Below the pieces are notes generated by a model. That model saw only the letters and a program-made list of their open reading frames with translations, was not told where the DNA came from and made no database searches. A stretch of 64,000 nucleotides of DNA from Streptomyces sp. NBC_01750 (GTDB taxonomy: Bacteria; Actinomycetota; Actinomycetes; Streptomycetales; Streptomycetaceae), in assembly GCF_035918095.1 (NCBI RefSeq), contig NZ_CP109137.1, forward strand, positions 3,226,001-3,290,000. Direction: 5' to 3'. The position numbers and the translations under genes are program-made. Positions 63,125-64,000 of this stretch are shown piece after piece. Each line of letters opens with the position of its first letter. Position 1 is the first letter of the stretch.

Positions 63125-64000
63125 GCATGAGCATGCTGGGGCCCGGGGAGCGTCCCCCGGCAGGACACAGCACCACGGCGGTAGCCGCCGCGCCCTCCCC
63201 GGGGGAGGAGGGCGCGGCCCCGCCGCTCGCCCCGGCGCCGTCCGCGGCCGAGGAGCGGCGCCGCGCCCGGCGCAGCCGCCGTTACCGGCTGGACGTGAAG
63301 TGGAGCCCGTACGCCTTTGTCATGCCGTTCTTCGTCTTCTTCCTGGCTTTCGGGCTCTTCCCGCTGCTCTACACCGGCTGGGCCTCGCTGCACCGGGTGG
63401 AGCTGACGGCGCCCACCGACATGGAGTGGGTGGGGCTGCGGAACTTCTCGCGGCTGCTCGAGGACGAGTTCTTCTGGAACGCGCTGCGGAACACCGTCAC
63501 CATCGGGCTGATCTCCACGGTGCCGCAACTGCTGATGGCGCTGGGCATCGCGCATCTGCTCAACTACCGGCTGCGCGGCTCGATGTTCTTCCGGGTCGCC
63601 GCGCTGACTCCCTACGCCACTTCGGTGGCCGCGGCGACGCTCGTCTTCGTGCTCCTCTTCGGACGCGACTACGGGATGATCAACTGGACGCTGGGGCTGG
63701 CCGGTTTCGACAACGTCGACTGGCAGAACGGCGAATGGACCTCCCAGCTGGCCGTCTCCACCATCGTGATCTGGCGGTGGACGGGGTACAACGCGCTGAT
63801 CTACCTCGCCGCGATGCAGTCCATCCCGAATGACCTGTACGAGTCGGCCGCGCTGGACGGTGCCTCGCGCCGGCAGCAGTTCATCCATGTCACGGTCCCT
63901 TCGCTGCGGCCGACCATCCTGTTCACCTGTGTGGTCTCGACGATCGGCGCGACCCAACTGTTCGGTGAGCCGCTGCTGTTCAACGGCAGTGCGGGCGCGA
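63121..64000 (+). CDS. cebF: CebF, sugar ABC permease, 5' part
   Basis: Frame open to the window end (293 codons). GTG 63121 overlaps the cebE stop; ATGs at 63127 and 63133 are alternatives. An Ala/Pro-rich N-terminal extension of about 60 residues leads to the first helix (YAFVMPFFVFFLAFGLFPLL). Further helices follow, and the ABC EAA loop ESAALDGASRRQQFIHVTVP is present. It is the MalF-type partner of CebE. The extension region carries a GC-rich imperfect hairpin (63190-63216). Confidence 0.93.
   Translation, partial: MSMSMLGPGERPPAGHSTTAVAAAPSPGEEGAAPPLAPAPSAAEERRRARRSRRYRLDVKWSPYAFVMPFFVFFLAFGLFPLLYTGWASLHRVELTAPTDMEWVGLRNFSRLLEDEFFWNALRNTVTIGLISTVPQLLMALGIAHLLNYRLRGSMFFRVAALTPYATSVAAATLVFVLLFGRDYGMINWTLGLAGFDNVDWQNGEWTSQLAVSTIVIWRWTGYNALIYLAAMQSIPNDLYESAALDGASRRQQFIHVTVPSLRPTILFTCVVSTIGATQLFGEPLLFNGSAGA

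Overview
The window reads as a Streptomyces chromosome core segment. GC content is very high with strong third-position GC bias, GTG and TTG starts are frequent, and several loci are diagnostic of the genus: a desferrioxamine operon (desEF-desABCD) with two iron boxes, an adpA gene carrying a TTA (bldA-dependent) leucine codon next to orn, a cebR-cebEF cellobiose locus with the exact 14-bp CebR box, and a DasR-like site before a GH20 hexosaminidase. From memory, the gene order resembles the S. coelicolor SCO275x-SCO279x region. That comparison is recall, not a search.

Layout. 1-7.7 kb: a truncated Gfo/Idh oxidoreductase divergent from a LacI regulator; a 609-aa HTH / nucleotide-binding (TIR/NDT-like) / TPR protein; a MarR-GNAT fusion coupled to a sugar isomerase-like protein; an EamA exporter divergent from a LysR regulator. 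7.7-8.7 kb: about 1 kb without a gene, holding a nested stem-loop, C-rich degenerate repeats and a further inverted repeat. 8.7-13.4 kb: secreted proteins (GH3 glycosidase, a lipoprotein, an S37 peptidase, a small exported protein). 13.4-20 kb: a fused full-length ABC exporter, a class A beta-lactamase-fold hydrolase and a MurE-type ligase, all on the minus strand. 20.4-24 kb: an ABC-2 transporter pair divergent from a histidine kinase/response regulator pair. 24.3-26.4 kb: a TerD domain fused to a PD-(D/E)XK nuclease-like domain. 26.5-32.3 kb: TPP enzyme, agmatinase-family hydrolase and Na+/solute symporter, divergent from a PucR regulator.

32.5-42.9 kb is acyl-CoA metabolism: an acyl-CoA dehydrogenase, TesB thioesterase, CDF metal exporter, phosphatase, then a TetR regulator divergent from a leucine-catabolic operon (carboxyltransferase, biotin carboxylase, HMG-CoA lyase, acyl-CoA dehydrogenase). 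43-50.4 kb is desferrioxamine uptake (desE, desF) and synthesis (desA-desD). 50.6-55.7 kb groups amino-sugar genes (GH20 hexosaminidase, GlmS) with a DUF4429 protein and a small helical protein. 55.8-60.4 kb: GPR1/FUN34-type transporter, universal stress protein, a small membrane protein, adpA, orn and tRNA-His. 60.5-64 kb: cebR, cebE and the start of cebF.

The least conventional items are the TerD-nuclease fusion, the HTH/TIR-like/TPR protein, the structured 1-kb gene-free region, a palindrome covering both candidate start codons of the pucR gene, a 95/96-bp tandem duplication ending on the start codon of the DUF4429 gene, and a GC-rich in-frame insertion in desA. Small tandem duplications recur across the window, several of them in the des cluster.
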